A DNA stretch of 64,000 nt from Alnus glutinosa. Its lineage: Eukaryota > Streptophyta > Magnoliopsida > Fagales > Betulaceae. The stretch lies in contig NC_084898.1 of NCBI RefSeq assembly GCF_958979055.1, positions 23,153,102-23,217,101 of the forward strand. Direction: 5' to 3'. Below the pieces are notes generated by a model. It was not told where the DNA came from, ran no database searches, and worked only from the letters and a program-made list of their open reading frames with translations. Positions 1 through 13,897 of the stretch are shown piece by piece; positions within the stretch are counted from its first letter, which is position 1; the number at the start of each line of letters is the position of its first letter. A program made the position numbers and the translations under genes.

Positions 1-129
1 AAAACGATTTTGATTAGATATTTGACCAACAAGGTTTTGATTAGATATTTGTACCGTACGTCAAACAAATATGCTGCATAATTTGACTTGAATGAATGGA
101 AAAATATTACTAGAACTAAGAGTGTTTGA

Positions 130-205
130 GTAGCTCTTCAGTTGGTTTAAGGCACCTAATTAAGAAGAGTTAACCCGAATTTAAATCCTACAGCTACTAT
201 ATATA
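130..205 (+). repeat. Degenerate tRNA-derived SINE head (possible)
   Basis: The stretch has a box-A-like sequence (tagctcttcagttggttt) followed about 40 bases later by a weak box-B-like sequence (cgaatttaaatcc), the spacing of an internal Pol III promoter. It does not fold as an intact tRNA and no target duplication was found. It could be chance similarity in AT-rich DNA. Confidence 0.3.
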
Positions 206-3200
206 ACACCTTTAATTTGATGCCATCCTAATATATTGCTTAAGAATTAATTATGAGGATAGAAATTACAGTGGTGAAACCAGAATTTTGGTTTATATGA
301 TGGTGTAAGATTAAAAGATAGAGTTGAAAAAAAAATGATTAAAAAAATTAAAGAATATAACTAGCGAAATAAATAAACAATCCAACAAAATTTAACTAAT
401 TATCATTTAAAACATATAAATGTAAATAATTTTTACATTGCTGATAGTCTTCGAATTTGGTCTCTACCATTAGGATGGTAATAATAATAAAATAAAATAA
501 AAAATCTTAAGCAATAATCTACTAGTAGATTGACTAAACCTACCTCAACACGTACGAGTTTATTTAGAATTCGATTGGGACTCCATAGAATTATTGTTTT
601 CTATAATCTTTGGTAATTATATATATCAACAATTATTAAAAAATAAATTAATATAAATTTTAGTTACATATATACTTGAAAATTTTCAAGAAAGAGATAA
701 ACAATATGCAGTAAAATTAAAGTGCAAAACTACGAAATTGAGACCAAAAAATACTATGGACATGGGCTGCCTAGTGGGTGCATGGGAAGGGGAAAAGGGC
801 TAACTTTTTCGTTCTATTCTAGGCACAATAACTACTTTTTTTACTAAGCTCCACCGGCCGCACAATAGCTAGCTAGTTCCCTTGGGCATGGATTTTTAAG
901 CACTTTGAAAACTTTGAAGAGATGTGTCACATGTGTGAGAGAAACACAGTTTGCCCCCTCACCCACCTCTAGCTCTACCTATGGTTAGAAACATTGCCAA
1001 GGTAAAAAAAGAGAGAAGAATATGCTTTCTTTGAATTCCTTGAATCTAGCTATAAAGAGAAAAAAAAAAAACATAAAAAATGACAATTTTATTGCGACAA
1101 TGGTAAGGAGGTTATGTGTAAACATGAAATTTTCCAATTGACCCCAAACAACACGTAGAGGGGGTGAATAGGTGCTTTACAAAAAATACCACAATTTTAA
1201 AAAGTTAATCTCACAGTCAATTATAAAATAAGCAACTACACATATAATCATCAAAATATGCAAAGCAATAAAATTATATTAACAAATCACGTAGTTTTGC
1301 TTAAAAAATCATGTAGGTCGCACGTGATGGGTATTCTGTCATTGATTAACAGCGGAACCTGACAGAATACCCGACATTGCACGGTTTTGATAATTGCAAA
1401 CACCCAATCGACAGTTTTGCTACATCAGTACCCTTAATTGAAAACACGCGATAATTTGATATCCTTATGTGAAGTTATCCCTAATATATTTGTAATCCCA
1501 AAATCATAATCTCTTAAATAAGAAAATATACTAATTGAAACTTAAGAACAAGAAAAAGAAATGTAATAATGACTGAACCAAAACCTTAATTAGCCAATAT
1601 ACATTTGAAATTTGTTTGCCCATTTGAAACCCCATTCGAATATTACTGTTTAGGTCGCTACTCTTTGAATGGCATTCATTCAAAGCCGGCCCACTTAAAC
1701 TCTATTTTTTAAATCGCACGTATGAAAACCAAATGGACCCTTATTCACTTAAGACACTATGCTATTGATCAATGGTAAATTTCAATGCCTCCAATTGCCG
1801 CATATGGCCGGTCGGTTTGAAATTTTGAGTCGTGGTTACAATTGTCAAATGTTTAGATTGTAGAATATAAATTAATTGTTTAATCTTTGATAACAATTTG
1901 TAAGTTGCTATTGGTGCGCTGAATTCTTGGCTTATAGAATTTTGTCACAGCTAATATATATATTATAGTTTACTGGCAATTTGATTCAGTTAGGTAAGCC
2001 AAGGTTAAGTAAAAGTTACCATCTTTCTTAAGAAAATTAAGCCTTCTTTGATTCCAACTTTGAACTTCGGGCCTCTTTAGTCTTCTGTATTATGACTTTA
2101 AGAACCTTCTCTCAGTTTGAACGTCCATATATTTGCCTAGCTAGCTAGCAATTCCTCCTAAGCCCTAAGCTGTTATTTTACGCGTTCTGCCTTTTTAATG
2201 GCCAAGGCGAATTTGAGGACCTCTTCTTTAAACACAAGGACGAGGTCCTAGTCTAATTAAGCTCAATATGTTTTTTCAAAGAGCTAGCCTTTGGGAATAC
2301 CAAAGCAAGACCTCTTCAACATCTCCTCAATAAATCATGTAACAAATAACTCTTTGGGTGGAAAAATTACGCAATGTCATGAGTTGCACGAGTCTTCATT
2401 TATATTAATTAAATGTATTTTCTGTTCTTTTTTTTTCTTTTTTTTCAACCATTTATCTTAGGTATTGTAAATAAATTAAAGTACCTTTTTCTTAGAGCAT
2501 CTACAATGCATTTTAGATTTCTATATAAAATGACTAACCAAACCCTTAAAAAACATTTTCATCATGTGATCTCTCTCGCTTTCTTTATTCATTTTTCTGA
2601 GCTCCTTCTTTCTTTATCTCTCTCATCAAAGAGCAAGCATATATATGTTTGATAACCTGTGTATTAATTCGAAGCTTCGCCCCAACTAGATTCTCAGGAC
2701 ACGTTACAAAGTGCTCCCTCCAAACGAGTCGGGTAAAACTCGAGGTTTTGACTGCGGGTGTAGCCATAAATAATTGTTTGCACTCAAGAGGATAGAACCT
2801 TAGATCTAATACTTCATGAAGCACCAGCGCCAAGTGACGTACCAATACAGGACGAAAAAAGAACCAAAGAAAGACAAATAAATTTCATGTTGCACAGAGT
2901 CTTACTGGCCACTAATAGCGTTTGGTAAACTCTCACCACCGAAAGCAAGAGGAATCAAACTACAAAAAGATGAATCTTATCTCAAGATAATTAGCATAAA
3001 ACATGAATGCTTTCATTAATTAAAATAAACTCGGTTACATTGATATATAGGCACCAACCTCTTATTTGATAACCACTACTAGGATAACATAAATAATAAA
3101 CATTGGTACTTCAGTAATTGATCACACTTCAACTACGTTTATTGAAATGATAAGATAATAAAGATAATCAACTCATTTAACCAGCTGCCACTGATTTTGC

Positions 3201-3296
3201 TTGTCACCAATCATCTGCGATGAACTTATCTTTATCACAAGTCTAACGGTAGCTCGCTTAAGGAGGGAATGTGTCAGATTTTGCATCACTCAGGCC

Positions 3297-3775
3297 TTGT
3301 TTGGTTTGCGGAATGAGTATTCTATTGAAGAAAAAAAAAATAGTTATTTCCAATAATAAAAGAAAAGTGGAATGGAATGATTATTCATAATCTTTAGTTT
3401 GGTACCCACCAAAGAGCCGGGGGTGGCCTGTGCCACCCACAATGGGTGGTCGGCCAGCCACTGTGTAAGGGGTTGAGTTTCGTTTTTTCTTTTTCTTTTT
3501 TTTTTTGAAATTTTTTTTAAAAAATAAAAAATAAAAAATCGAAAGAACATTAGAAAATAAGAGTGGTTTTTTTTTCCTGGAAATTGTAATTCATTCATAT
3601 TGAAATAACTATTCCTCTCATTTTTTTAGAAGAATCGGTATTTTTCACGTAAAGAAATAGTTATTCCAATGAAAATAACTATTCTAAGGATAAACTCCTA
3701 CAAAATAAAAGAATAAATATTCCATAAGAATAATCATTTCATTCTAAGATTTTATTTCATGAACCAAACGAAGCT
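3297..3775. mobile_element. Non-autonomous TIR element with GC-rich core
   Basis: The left end carries cttgtttggttt and the right end aaccaaacgaag, an imperfect terminal inverted repeat. The subterminal arms are also inverted (ggaatgattattca-type sequence on the left, aataatcatttcattc on the right). The core at about 3415-3470 is a palindromic GGGGTGGCC-type cassette bordered by A/T tracts. No transposase is present. I could not fix the target duplication, so the superfamily stays open. Confidence 0.5.
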
Positions 3776-5688
3776 TTATTACTCGAGCCGACTCCTTGGA
3801 AATTTCGAATTAACACCCACGGGTTGTAGCATTCAAGTTTTGGTGTTTTCAAAGTACGTAATTCACATTGATTTCTTTTTCATAGATAAGGAAACTATAA
3901 TTATAACTTAATTTTTATATATTGTCCAAAAAATAAATTTTTTAAAAAAAAAAAACAAAAAAAACAAAAAGAGAACCAACTTTATTTATGCTTCCTTCTG
4001 TCATATTAAACTGCAAATACTTATTATGAGAACATCAACTACAGCTTTCCTTAGCTTAATTAATAAAGAATTTAATTTGGTCAATTAGTTATATAAAATG
4101 TATTTAAAGACCTCAAAAAATTATATTATTAGTTTACCATTATTATATATGTAGAGATTATTTAAAATTATAAAATATAGTATAATATATATATACCCAA
4201 GGTATGGTTATGTCCTCAACACAGAACTCAATTTTAAAACAACCTGACAACCTTTGTCTGTACTTGGACATAACAGCAATCTCATAATTTAACAAGGAAA
4301 TCAATAATAAATTTCGGGTAAATCGATCTTACACTTAAACATGCACTCGGATAATACATATATCATTATGTCCATTACCATTCTATAATAAAAAGATCGA
4401 TCTAGGCTAGGATTGGGTGCTATCACTAGATTTTCTAATTGCTACTAAATTGATCGAGGATTCCACTGCCTAAATTAAATTTCAATATTATTATCTGAAC
4501 TTTTAAGTCCATTTAACCCTAATATAGTATTAACTTTGACTAAATTCATTAAGTAATACCTTCCAACACGTACATGCAACATTTTGTAATTTAAAGTATC
4601 CAAATTGCATCTTTATTGTTTGGATTAATTTCGATCTCTTAGAATCAAGTGACTAAAATCATTAATTAAATCAGTAAATAATTATTGTTCAACTTAATAA
4701 TCTATAATATCTCATGCCATACTCATATGTGTGTGAATTTCCATAGTAGGTACGTGTTGAGTTAGGGACATTACATAAGAATTAAGCTTAATTAATTTAG
4801 AAAAATAATAATTAGAAACCACATTTAATTTCATCTTACATTAGTTATTCTATAATGTGTCGAAATGGTCCAAATATTGGTTAGGTCTGCCCACATTAGC
4901 ATTATTGAATAATTATAAGATAAAAATGTAGTTTTTAACATTACTCTAAGCCTCGTATTAATTGTGTATTATGTGATGCCGGCCAGATATTTATACACTA
5001 TGTGTAAATTCTAAGAAATGGGATAATTAATGGAGAGGATGGTGATGTTGATCGATGTAATTAAGACTTTAACATACATGGATGTAATTAACTAATATAC
5101 ATACCTTAAGGTATATATATATATTGAACAAGCTTGTTCTTGGATTCTGACAAAATCAAAGGGGGTTCATTCTATGATATAATAGGGTGTGAAGCATGAT
5201 AGCGGAGCCAATGAAGCAATTAGGATGGGAGCGGCTAAAAGGAGAAGGAAGAGGGCCGTCCAGGGTGGGTGAAGAAGACAAGAGTGGGACCCATCCGCCG
5301 CAGCACCATCTCCCACTTGCCCATTTTCCCCTCGTTTTTGTAATTTTTATAAAACTTTGTCCCCCTCCTCACGTTTCAACTTAACCCAACCTAGTCAACT
5401 TCCCCTCACCCTTAACCATGGTTAGATTTGGAACCCCACAAAGTCCAACCCTCAGTTCATGACCTCCAACATCCATCGGCTATCCCCACCCACAAACTCC
5501 ACCTCGTCTAGGGTTCTTTTCCTTATATATATGTTTATGTCATTGGATTAACAAACGCTGCTCACACTCCACGCGCCCGCCCTTCACTCAAAACTCTATC
5601 TAATTAACAAAACTATGTAAATAAATCTTAAAATAAAAATGGATATAAAACCTTGTTATTTTAAATTCTTTTCATTTAAGAATCATAA

Positions 5689-5719
<31 letters not shown>

Positions 5720-6002
5720 GCATATTTATCTAAACAAATAACACAACCTTGATTCAAACTTGAGAAGTAATTAATCTAAAAAAGTTTTCTCCAACTTGAT
5801 GGGAGTGAAAAAATAGAAAAGAAGACAGAATGGAATTAGCAGTTTTTTAAATGAATATTAAACAATTATCAATGCATGCCAATTGCCAGACCACCTTCTT
5901 CAAGTTCCCAGCAAGCATAGCGTACGTTCAACTCACTCTCTCTAAATGCGACTGGGGTTGCATGCCACGACCCCTTCTTCCTCCTTCGACACAAGAAAGC
6001 AA

Positions 6003-6009
6003 TATAAAA
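6003..6009 (+). promoter_or_regulatory. Candidate TATA box of the clade-A AHL gene
   Basis: The sequence tataaaa lies about 430 bases upstream of the AHL start codon, before a long pyrimidine-rich leader (CT repeats at about 6238-6310). If used, the 5' leader would be about 400 nt. The assignment rests on motif and position only. Confidence 0.35.
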
Positions 6010-6431
6010 GATTTCTCAACCAATTATTATTTTAAGCGCATATATTTAAACTTTTCGTGTGAGAGAAATGACTGCGTTTTGAGTCTTTCTCTTCCCAAAC
6101 CTCTCTCTCATCGATCTTCCTTCTTCCTCGCCTTCCCTTTCTCTGTACTCGATCTTGCTCTTCCTTCTTCTTGTCGTTGCTTTTTTATTTCCTCAAAAAA
6201 AAAAAATTAAAAAATCTAGGCCTCGAATTCCCGAGCTCCTTATCTCTCTCTCTTTCCATCACTCTCTCTCTCTCTCTCTCTTTCTTTTCTTTTTTCTTTT
6301 CTTTTTTCTTAATGTTTTCCCACTTCCCTTAAAATAAACAAAAGCTAAAAAAAATAACAGTTAAGGTGTTTTTTTAATTCGCTTATTTTTAATATTTTCC
6401 TTGTTTTCTGTTTTCCTTTTGTTTCCCTTTG

Positions 6432-6458
6432 ATGTGTCTATGGCTGGTTTGGATTTAG
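6432..6458 (+). other. Upstream ORF overlapping the AHL start codon
   Basis: An ATG eight bases before the AHL start opens an out-of-frame reading frame of eight codons that ends at TAG 6456-6458, inside the AHL coding region. A second short upstream ORF of six codons lies at 6312-6332. Both have weak start contexts. Such overlapping frames can lower translation of the main frame, but an effect here is inferred. Confidence 0.5.
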
Positions 6459-7339
6459 GCACTGCTTCTCGTTACGTTCACCAGCTCCACAGGCCGGACT
6501 TTAATCTCCAAATACAACAGCAGCAGCAGCAGCAACATCATCATCAACAACAAGAAGATTCGGAGGACGACAACAACCACGGCGGCCAGTACTCCGGAGA
6601 GGATGGCCCGCACCACGGGCTTGACCTCGTGAACACCGGCAACGCAGCCGGCCCAGGTGACATCGGGGGTCGGCGCCCCCGCGGACGACCACCTGGGTCC
6701 AAGAACAAGCCGAAACCGCCGGTGATAATAACCAGAGAGAGCGCAAACACGCTGAGAGCTCATATTCTGGAGGTGGGGAATGGGTGCGACGTGTTTGACT
6801 GTGTTGCCACCTATGCTCGCCGTCGACAGCGCGGGATCTGTATTCTCAGTGGCAGTGGCACTGTCACCAATGTCACCCTCAGGCAGCCGGCGGCGGCGGG
6901 GGCCATAGTTACGCTCCACGGGAGGTTCGAGATACTGTCGCTCTCGGGATCTTTCCTGCCTCCGCCGGCTCCGCCTGGGGCGACAAGCTTGACCATATTT
7001 TTGGCTGGCGGGCAGGGGCATGTGGTGGGAGGGAGTGTGGTGGGGGAATTGATTGCCGCAGGGCCGGTCATCGTCATCGCAGCGTCGTTTACTAACGTTG
7101 CATACGAGAGGTTGCCGCTGGAGGAGGAAGAGCAGCTTCAGATACAGCCTCCTGCGTCGCAGGGCTCGGGTGGTGGTGGAAGTGGCGGCGGTGGCGGTGG
7201 AGGAGGTATTGGGAACAACCCGTTTTCAGACCCGTCTGCGGGTTTTCCTTTCTTGAATATGCCGCTCAATATGCCGCCGAATGTTCAGTTGCCGGTTGAT
7301 GGGTGGGCAGGGAATTCGGCGGCGCGTGGTCCGTTTTGA
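6440..7339 (+). CDS. AT-hook motif nuclear-localized protein, clade A (type I AHL)
   Basis: This is an intronless 299-aa nuclear DNA-binding protein. The start at 6440 gives the N-terminus [20 protein letters not shown], which matches the AHL21/AHL23-like subgroup; an in-frame TTG at 6401 was not used. A Gln/His-rich stretch lies at residues about 25-38 and an acidic stretch at about 39-56. The single AT-hook with the [16 protein letters not shown] core lies at about 79-94. The PPC/DUF296 domain spans about 104-225 and includes [12 protein letters not shown] at 161-172. A Gly-rich tail follows at about 242-257. In this family the AT-hook binds the minor groove of AT-rich DNA and the PPC domain mediates trimer formation and partner binding. 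Clade-A AHL genes typically lack introns, as here. Known relatives affect growth, flowering and floral patterning; the specific role here is not shown. The leader carries upstream ORFs. Confidence 0.95.
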   Translation: MAGLDLGTASRYVHQLHRPDFNLQIQQQQQQQHHHQQQEDSEDDNNHGGQYSGEDGPHHGLDLVNTGNAAGPGDIGGRRPRGRPPGSKNKPKPPVIITRESANTLRAHILEVGNGCDVFDCVATYARRRQRGICILSGSGTVTNVTLRQPAAAGAIVTLHGRFEILSLSGSFLPPPAPPGATSLTIFLAGGQGHVVGGSVVGELIAAGPVIVIAASFTNVAYERLPLEEEEQLQIQPPASQGSGGGGSGGGGGGGGIGNNPFSDPSAGFPFLNMPLNMPPNVQLPVDGWAGNSAARGPF

Positions 7340-8718
7340 GGGCGTTTGATGTAATGTACTGATGATCTTTCAGATAGGGCGATTTATGGGATTTGTTGGA
7401 GGTTTTTGCATTGGATGGGAGAGGCTTCTGGGATCGATCGTTCATAAAAAGGTCAGGAAATTTCATGGACTGTATCATCACCGCGGTCATGTTTCTTCTT
7501 CTACTTCTGTACGTTGATGTTGTAGCCACTACTCTTTCTTCTTCTTCTTCTTCTTCTACCACTTTCTTTTTGGATTTTGGTCTCTTTGATTTCTGGAAAT
7601 ATTAGTCTTCTGTGATGCTGGAACTCTCTTACTTCTGCTAATATGAAATGGTTTGAGGATTCATCTTTTCTCTATATATTATCACTATATGTGTCATCAT
7701 TATGTTTAGAAACTGGCAGTACTAACTAATTAAACTTCCACTGATATATACTAACAGATCACCTAGGTTTTTCTTTGTTTTGGACTAGGTTTTATTTATC
7801 TATTTTTAGATCAACTATTATACCTATCCCTTCTCTATATATGTCCTCCATACTTTTCTATGTAGTTTTAATTTAATAAAAGTATTTTCATTTAGTACAT
7901 GTTATAGGATTTGGGAACATGGGATTTTTTTTTTTTTTTTTTTGCATAGTTTTCAGAAAATAACAACAACTACAACACTGTAAAAACTAATCATCAAGAA
8001 CAAGGGTTTTCCCGAGGGTCACATTAATATTGTTCAGCCCAACTTTCCTAATTATCTACTCCTTTTGCGAATTAATGATCTCTGTTAGTCTTTTAGTGCA
8101 TTCAAATCTCTCTTCTCTTCCATGTCTCTCTTGAAAATATAAAAAGAACAGAAACTTCAACACCCTTGTTTTCCACTCTTCTCTTATACATATATGGCCA
8201 GGTCCGCTTTGTTGACGGCCAGTTGATGATTATTCATGATTATTTACTTGTCTTTCAAGTAATTTTTCGGAGATAGAAAGGCAATTATAGGAATTTAATC
8301 TAATTATATATCATGGCCAAAATGGAAATCAAGAGGCGTTTTAGGCTACCCAATTGATCAAGATCTAGTAGTTTTGTCAACTTAATTAGCTGTGTGTCCT
8401 GCATGATCCATTTTATGGAGTACTTGAGGAAAGAGTCAACTGCATGTGTAGACATTTGCCTTGGAACCTTGATTTCAAGGTCATCTACTCCGCGTCCAAA
8501 ACATCTATATATATATATATATTTAATATTTTTAGAAACTATTTGGGTTGGGAACAGCCAGGAACTGTAAGGATAGATGCCTTTACAAGCTTGAAAACCC
8601 TCCATGGTTCCTTTGAGGCATTTTGTCACTTGCAGGTACGTACGTAGACAGCAATGAAAAGCACATACAGATACATCTGTATGCATATATATATATATAA
8701 ACCTTTATCTTCATTAAC

Positions 8719-9016
8719 GGTTAGAAATTGATTATATGATTAAATTTATTCTCGATTTCTTATATATAAGTTTAAACTTTTGGAATAAAGTGGTGATTTA
8801 ACATAGTCCCACAACAAATGTTCTGAGTTCAAATCTTATTTATGCCATTCACTTCCTATTTCAATTAATTATCTCACATTTTGACTCTCCTTAGCTTGTT
8901 AATAAAGAGAATTTGGCCCACAAGTGAGAAAAAATGTTAAAAAATTAATCAAATAATTAAATTTATCTTTTCTTATAAACTTTAGTTTTTAAGATATATA
9001 AATGGTGATTTAAGCA
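8719..9016 (+). mobile_element. Degenerate TRIM retrotransposon (77-bp LTR family)
   Basis: Two diverged copies of the LTR (about 8719-8803 and 8935-9016) flank a short internal region. Both resemble the intact element at 15371-15650 in reverse orientation, sharing the attaaatttat and ggtgatttaa blocks. The primer-binding site after the first LTR is decayed. There is no coding capacity. Confidence 0.6.
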
Positions 9017-10463
9017 AAACTTGGGGCATGCGGTAGCTTAAAAAGTTCTTGAGCATATATATGTATATATGTTTTAAGAGGTTAAATCTAGAGGCATTGT
9101 TCTCGTGCTGAATTCCTCTTCTTCATGAAGGATATAATACAGAATCCTTATCTGTCTGAATATATATCAAGATTCCTATATATGCAGTTTGATTATGTAA
9201 CTCTTACAATTGTCTGTTTGATATATTTAAATTGGAGAAATTAATTAACTATTAAACTTTTCGGTTTGATATTCTTATTTAGGGAAATTGCATTAACTAA
9301 TAAGTGCTTCGAGCCTTCAACAAATACACAATTATGAGTTGCTAAGCCTTCCTTCTTCTGCCTCAATTACCAATCCCCTCCATATACCTTAATGATACAA
9401 CAATTCAGCTCATCTCTCAAATGGCTTAGACAAAATTGACTGCTGTATCAACTAAATCAAGTTGATTAGAATTCTGGGAATTCAAATCATAGGGACAGTG
9501 ATCTGATAACTCAATAATTATAACCTATTGATCAAAAGCCATTGTCTCAGTCTACCGCTAATATATATAATTAAACATGGTTTTCAGTAGACTTAAATAT
9601 TGGGAAAATATACTACTGTCAGGTACTGACTTTAAATTATTCTCCACTTAAATGAATGAATGTGAGGTGCCATATATTGTTGAAACAAATTCTCACGTGG
9701 GCTTGGTGCCATAGATCGATCTATGGACAAGTGCATTTGATTCCTTAAAGCAATTAAGGAATGGAATATGCTTATATATATAAGATATCTTCTAATCAGT
9801 TTTCAGGCCAACTTTAGGTTAAAATATGAATTAGCTAGGCTACTGTTAGCTTCAGGGATTGCCTCTAGCACTGCGTGAAGAGCTCTTATATATATATAGT
9901 AGTAATGACGCCATATATATCCTGTTGATAACTCGTACTACGTACTAGAACTTCTATATATAATAAATATTTCATACAGAAAACGTCCAAGGCTTGTGTG
10001 CATTGCATCATGATTCAAGTTTATGGAAAATGGAAGGAAAAACGTACAAATGCTACAACTTAATGTATTTATTAATTAATCCCACAAAAATAGGATTGTT
10101 TGAGCTGATCATCACTTCTTGGATCATTTACTCTTCACTAATCAACTTTGTATGTTAGTTAGGCCTCAATCGGAGATTGTTAATTTGGTTACTCCAAGAC
10201 CCATTTGATGATAAAATCCCTGCCTTTATAATATATAGCTCTACTTTTGGAGCTAAACCAAGCATGCAAGTGATCTCTTTTGAAGCTTAATTAGAATAAA
10301 AAAAGGAGTAATCTTCTTTGGAGCTGGAATTATAAAGTGTTTCTTTAAAGAAGTGGCCTTTAAAAAGAAAAAATTTCTTACATCCAAGGATTATTATAAG
10401 TATATACAATATGACGGTGGGATGCTACTTTACTCTTGACGGAGAAATATATATAGCTAATGC

Positions 10464-10616
10464 TAAAAATCAACACTTTATTCAGAATTCATCCGAAAAG
10501 GTATTGCTCCATGATACATTTGTAATTATTCATGTTACATTAAATTAAAAAAGTGCTATAGAGCAGCACTTTTTTCCGGATGAATTCCAAAAAAAGTGCT
10601 GCTATGTAGCAACGAT
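10464..10616. mobile_element. Palindromic MITE-like element
   Basis: The left arm (cactttattcagaattcatccgaaaagg) and the right arm (ccggatgaattccaaaaaaagtg) are near-perfect inverted copies around a short AT-rich loop. No coding capacity is present and target duplications were not resolved. Confidence 0.5.
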
Positions 10617-10635
10617 CACTCATATATATGTGTGT

Positions 10636-10790
10636 GTATTAAACACTTACTCCAAAATGTTTAAGACATAGATAAGCTTCGAACTCATGACTTTTGTTAT
10701 AATATTATGTTAAACCATTACTTATCTCAAAAGTTTAAGCTAATAGATAAGAAATGATAAATCTAATAATTTAATTAATATTTTAACCGT
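10636..10790 (-). mobile_element. Truncated TRIM copy (77-bp LTR family)
   Basis: The right LTR (about 10714-10790) carries the tgttaaaccattacttatctc start and aatattttaac end typical of the family. The left LTR is cut down to a short remnant. The orientation matches the intact minus-strand copy at 15371-15650. Confidence 0.5.
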
Positions 10791-13700
10791 AAATTTACAA
10801 GTTGAATCGGATACATGCGAATGTAATACATATATATTAGCGACTGAACATGAGCTAGCTACTAGCTAGCCACAATTTTGGTGTTCACAAGATGTAATTT
10901 CCGTGCAAGTCGATACATGGCTATTCCTCCCATTTTCTTGGAAGAAAATAAACATACATACAAATTCCATTCTTTCTATAAAATATGTGAACACTATAAT
11001 CTAGGGAATGATAGAAAGTCTGCTTAAATATTATAAGTAATAGGGAAAAGTTTTTTCGCCTAATTTAGGTAGATAAGCCATATGTATATTAGATTACCTC
11101 ATGCCCTCATTGCCTATGTTCAATCTTCATCATGGGCTTAATAAGATTTCATCTTCTTAAAACCTGTGAACTGACGAAATTGTTAAAATTATTCGATCCT
11201 ATCCTAATTTTGACTTGATGATGATGATGATGAAAGATAGGAGGAGAAGGAGGATCGAGGAGAAAATTAACAAAGATACTTGAAGGGTAGTTAGGAGTTA
11301 GGAGATAATGATCATATCTTAGCTTAAGGAAAATTAAAGTAGTTCAAGTGTCGTGGAATCAATAATATTGTTTAACCAAAAGAAAATGAATCGGAAAAAA
11401 ATGAAAAAGAGCTGACGGCCGGGTGCGGTTGATGTCCAATATAATATCAAATTGTCTATGCTTACACCATTTGATTCTAAGCTGTCAATCAAGAGCAAAT
11501 GAATTTTATATTTCCACTAGAAACCATAATTATATTTTATGTTTATTTTAATGCACTTCCAGTAAACAATGATATTGTGTAACAACATTTATGGGGGCTT
11601 AATTTATGGTTAATAGTGTATTGCGACAAGTACTAGCTAGGTTGCGACAATAATTAATGATGACAAAGTACTACGGATTTTGTTTTAATGCCCCTCTTAT
11701 ATATGAGGCTTGTTTAATAAATAGTGACTGCTTAATTTCTTATGCTTAATTATATTGATTTAAATTAAACGAATGTATATATAAAAGATAGCATTCAGAA
11801 GATCCAAAACATGATAATTACAACATCGAACTATATATTTTATGAATCATCCTAGCTAGACACGACATGATTTTAAGATAGATGTATTAAGAAATGATTT
11901 TGTTGTCACTTGTCCTAGATGTCATAAACAGTATTTATAAGATGCAAAATATGTCATGATGAACATTGACTGAAAGTTATGCAGTAATGATGTTGACCAT
12001 ATATATATGGAGAACTTAAAAATAGACAAATCCAAGCTGAAAAGGTACGTTGATGAGGATATATATATATATATATATATGGAATTGAAAGAGAGGCCGG
12101 AAATTGGTATATACGTGCCTGCTGGTGAAGGTCATTGTCTGATGAACTTCGAGGTATAAGGATATATGAACGGTGCTGTGTTTCACATTAACGACCAAGA
12201 CGAGGGAAATATTTAATTAGTATATATATATAGGAGTATTTGCATGTATTAGGGTCAACGAATTACCTTTCTTTGATGCCTGTCAATGAACAATAGTTTG
12301 GACAGTGCCGGAGCTATTTTTCCATGGCATCTATGCTTCTCATCTTGTTTAGACCAGTTCATAAAGAAATAAGCAGGTGTACGTTTACGATTAGATTCTG
12401 CTTTAGTTGGGTAGCCAAAACCCAGGCCCAGCTTACTATAGACTCAAACTTAAACTTCTGATCAAAATCATTTCTTGACATAGCTTAAATTAATATATAT
12501 AGAGTATGATAATAGGTATGAACCATGCATTCTGTTTAGGGCAAACAAATTTCTACTCAACTCACAAACTCAACACAAAATTAGCAAATTAAAATTAAAA
12601 GGTTTGACCCGTTTAATTAAATTGGTCGGATTATGATTGACTCATATAATCTTATAGTTATGCATCTAAAAACATGTTTAAAGTCTCCAAAGAGATCGAT
12701 CGAATAACATCTTATTACACACCAAAAGGTAGTAGAGATGGCGAGGACCAGGCCAACTGTGGGATTGGGGAATAATGTATATATATATCGGGAAAATTAA
12801 AGGGAGGGCCCAGGGTACGTTGAGAGAGCGAAATGTCATTGAATATGCTAACTTTCCGGTACATGCCTTTATTTTCTCATCAACATATATATATATAGTC
12901 TACTCTCAAACTATGATTCTAATTGTCTTAGGAAAAAATGAAAAAAAAAAAAAAATCTAAAGGCTTTCATAAAATATTAGACCCTGATAATGAATGACGC
13001 CCTCTATAGCGTGGAAAGAAAGGATGAAATTTAAAGAATAGAAACAAAAATGAATGGTATTAAGAGTACTACAACTTTTATTACAAAGTTATTTATAAAC
13101 TGACATGGCATTTTATATATAACTGATAAAATAATATAATATGCCACCTAAATTTGTAAATTAATAAAAATTGTGGTATCCTAAACATTTTTCTTGCCTA
13201 TAAAGTTTTGTTTACCTTCCTTATAAAAGCCATCGTATTCATGCAGGAACAGTTCCATCAACATGTCCAAGTTATAGAGGCACCAGCCCTTTTCTCTTTT
13301 TTTCTTTTTTTTCTGATTGAATAAGTAAAATGTTACAAGGGTGAATCTTTTCTGTTTTTGATCATGATAAAAGAAAGAATGTGAGATCCAGTGAAAATGC
13401 TATCAAATACAATGTGGGTAACAGTCCATTTAGTTAAAACATGTGCCCATAAATTGACACTTCTAGAGACTTTTATAGCATTCAAGCTAAGAAAGGAAGA
13501 GAGATATAATCTAATATCCTAAATAAAATGAGCAAAATGCCAAAAAGAAAAACAGATAAGGCTGATTCACAGCTAAAATCGCTAAGAGCAACCCCTTCAA
13601 GCATAAAATCTCCAATACCCATAGAAGCAATGAGCCGAGTAACAAGAAGAGCTTTTAAAAGCTCCACTTATTAGGACATCAAAGACAGAGAGTTTTTGAG

Positions 13701-13897
13701 TCAAGAATGATTTCACCTACAAAATTACTAATAACCGCAACTGCCACATGCAGCAAAGTTGTCACGGATGGCTACATCATAATTACCTTTTAAGGCATCC
13801 AGAGATAAGAGGAAGCCAAAATGAGGGAAGAGCAACAGACTATCAAGCTAAGTAATGAGTCACTTTTTATACATGTTCCACGCCATTTTAAATAAAA

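Larger units (their letters stand above)
1..5900. other. AT-rich gene-free region upstream of the first AHL gene
   Basis: I see no convincing gene here. Open frames are short, use non-ATG starts or have low-complexity composition. The stretch holds a degenerate tRNA-like SINE near 130-200, a TIR element at about 3297-3775, poly-A/T tracts and an (ATT)n run near 5692-5720. Two patches, about 750-1000 and 5200-5520, are less AT-rich than their surroundings. The second contains pyrimidine-rich promoter-like DNA roughly 1 kb upstream of the AHL start and could hold distal regulatory sites; that is inference. Confidence 0.6.
7340..13890. other. Gene-poor AT-rich stretch
   Basis: No supportable gene was found. 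The stretch contains the 3' flank of the AHL gene, a homopolymer T run near 7927, several (TA)n microsatellites (about 8504-8522, 8688-8699, 12060-12080), a degenerate TRIM copy at 8719-9016, an inverted-repeat element at about 10464-10616 and a TRIM fragment at about 10636-10790. Short open frames here have no recognisable domain. Confidence 0.6.

Noticed and set aside
6455..7021. Open frame of 188 codons on the minus strand opposite the AHL gene
   Set aside because: It is antisense to a clearly conserved coding region. Its sequence (Arg-rich and Leu-rich runs) is the complement of the GC-rich AHL codons and Gln repeats. No domain is visible.
8440..8650. Possible non-coding exon (less AT-rich, ends cttgcaggtacg)
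   Set aside because: The donor-like end is suggestive, but there is no acceptor partner or family match, so I could not support a gene or RNA.
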